Program-made: the position numbers and the translations under genes
DNA from: an uncultured Clostridia bacterium
Lineage (GTDB): Bacteria; Bacillota; Clostridia; TANB77; CAG-508
Direction of reading: 5' to 3'
Length of the DNA: 7,061 nucleotides
Assembly: GCA_947631725.1 (NCBI GenBank)
Contig: CANRML010000066.1
Coordinates: 1-7,061 of the forward strand
In this document: piece after piece, positions 6,812 through 7,061 of the stretch
How the letters are laid out: every line of letters starts with the position of its first letter
Position numbering within the stretch: the first letter of the stretch is position 1
Notes under the pieces: generated by a model
The model's database searches: none
What the model saw: the letters and a program-made list of their open reading frames with translations, nothing else
What the model was told of the DNA's origin: nothing

Positions 6812-6853
6812 ATAAAGTTATATCATATTGACATAACTTTATAATATTTTTTT
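6812..6853 (+). promoter_or_regulatory. Leader hairpin with T run upstream of carD-like gene (possible attenuator)
   Basis: A 10-bp perfect stem, ATAAAGTTAT (6812-6821) with ATAACTTTAT (6833-6842), can add TCA/TGA pairs inside past one mismatch. It is followed by AATA and seven T (6847-6853). It lies wholly inside the predicted carD transcript, before the ribosome site. It looks like a weak A/U-rich terminator or an attenuator; no tRNA-, ligand- or peptide-type sensing element is recognised. Confidence 0.5.
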
Positions 6854-6866
6854 GCTGCAAAATCTG

Positions 6867-6873
6867 AAAGGAG
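6867..6873 (+). promoter_or_regulatory. Ribosome binding site of the carD-like gene
   Basis: AAAGGAG lies 9 nt before the ATG at 6883. Strong site with good spacing; it decides the start of the partial gene. Confidence 0.85.
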
Positions 6874-6882
6874 TTGACTTTT

Positions 6883-7061
6883 ATGTTCAATGTAGGAGAC
6901 AAAATTGTATACCCAATGCACGGAGCTGGAACAATAGATTCAATTGAGGAAAAAGATATCTTAGGTGAGAAACAATCATATTATATTCTTAAAATGCCAG
7001 GTGAAGTAAAAGTAATGATTCCAACAGCTAAAGCAGAGGAAGTAGGAGTTAGGAATATAAT
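6883..7061 (+). CDS. CarD/CdnL-family RNA polymerase-binding transcription regulator, 3' partial
   Basis: Only the first 59 residues are in the window; the frame is still open at the edge. The start MFNVGDKIVYPMHGAGTI is the hallmark of the CarD_CdnL_TRCF domain: a Tudor-like fold, also found in the Mfd repair coupling factor, that binds the RNA polymerase beta subunit. The following YYILKMPGEVKVMIP segment fits the domain's later strands. Full family members in Firmicutes are about 160-170 residues with a C-terminal helical DNA-contacting part that lies outside the window. CarD proteins stabilise open promoter complexes and influence rRNA and stress gene transcription in the species where they have been studied; the role in this organism is inferred. 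An Mfd fragment is unlikely because this domain sits at the very N-terminus, right after a clean promoter and ribosome site. Confidence 0.92.
   Translation, partial: MFNVGDKIVYPMHGAGTIDSIEEKDILGEKQSYYILKMPGEVKVMIPTAKAEEVGVRNI

Noticed and set aside
6828..6845. TTGACA at 6828-6833 followed by TATAAT at 6840-6845 as a second carD promoter
   Set aside because: The spacer is only 6 bp, which cannot form a sigma-A promoter; both lie in the leader hairpin.

Overview
The window is a low-GC (strongly A/T-rich, A/T-ending codons, AGA for Arg) bacterial chromosome segment with every gene on the + strand. Strong AGGAGG-type ribosome sites, sigma-A type promoters, a MecA-type penicillin-binding protein, an ATPase-permease fusion exporter, a TelA-type protein and a CarD-type regulator point to a Firmicute, most likely a Clostridia member. 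That placement is inference from style and gene content. All stops seen are TAA or TAG and no gene contains in-frame TGA, so the standard bacterial code fits.

Layout: (1) 1-1872, the 3' part of a class B penicillin-binding protein whose start lies before the window. (2) 1893-4502, a fused ABC exporter (ATPase plus FtsX/MacB-type permease), 20 bp downstream and clearly in the same operon, closed by an intrinsic terminator. (3) 4621-5604, a single gene with its own near-consensus promoter and terminator; it resembles a short, divergent TelA (toxic anion resistance) family protein. (4) 5834-6205, a small secreted protein with a signal peptide, an Asn/Thr/Gly-rich spacer and a C-terminal LPSSG plus hydrophobic segment plus Lys pair, which looks like a sortase-type or tail-anchored surface protein. 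(5) 6261-6722, a trimeric-type dUTPase with all five motifs, separated from (4) by a short hairpin and without an obvious promoter of its own. (6) 6883-end, the 5' part of a CarD/CdnL-family RNA polymerase-binding regulator with its own promoter and a structured leader.

Together the genes cover cell-envelope work (peptidoglycan cross-linking, export, surface protein), nucleotide hygiene (dUTPase) and general transcription/stress control (CarD, TelA-like). I see no mobile element, CRISPR array, tRNA, rRNA or phage module, and no stretch above 300 bases without a gene. The most distinctive non-coding structure is at 6745-6853: a perfect 15-bp terminator-like hairpin whose loop holds the -35 box of the carD promoter, followed in the carD leader by a second hairpin with a T7 run that resembles an attenuator. 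I do not see convincing evidence for a wholly new system here; the findings are mostly regulatory details and divergent family members.
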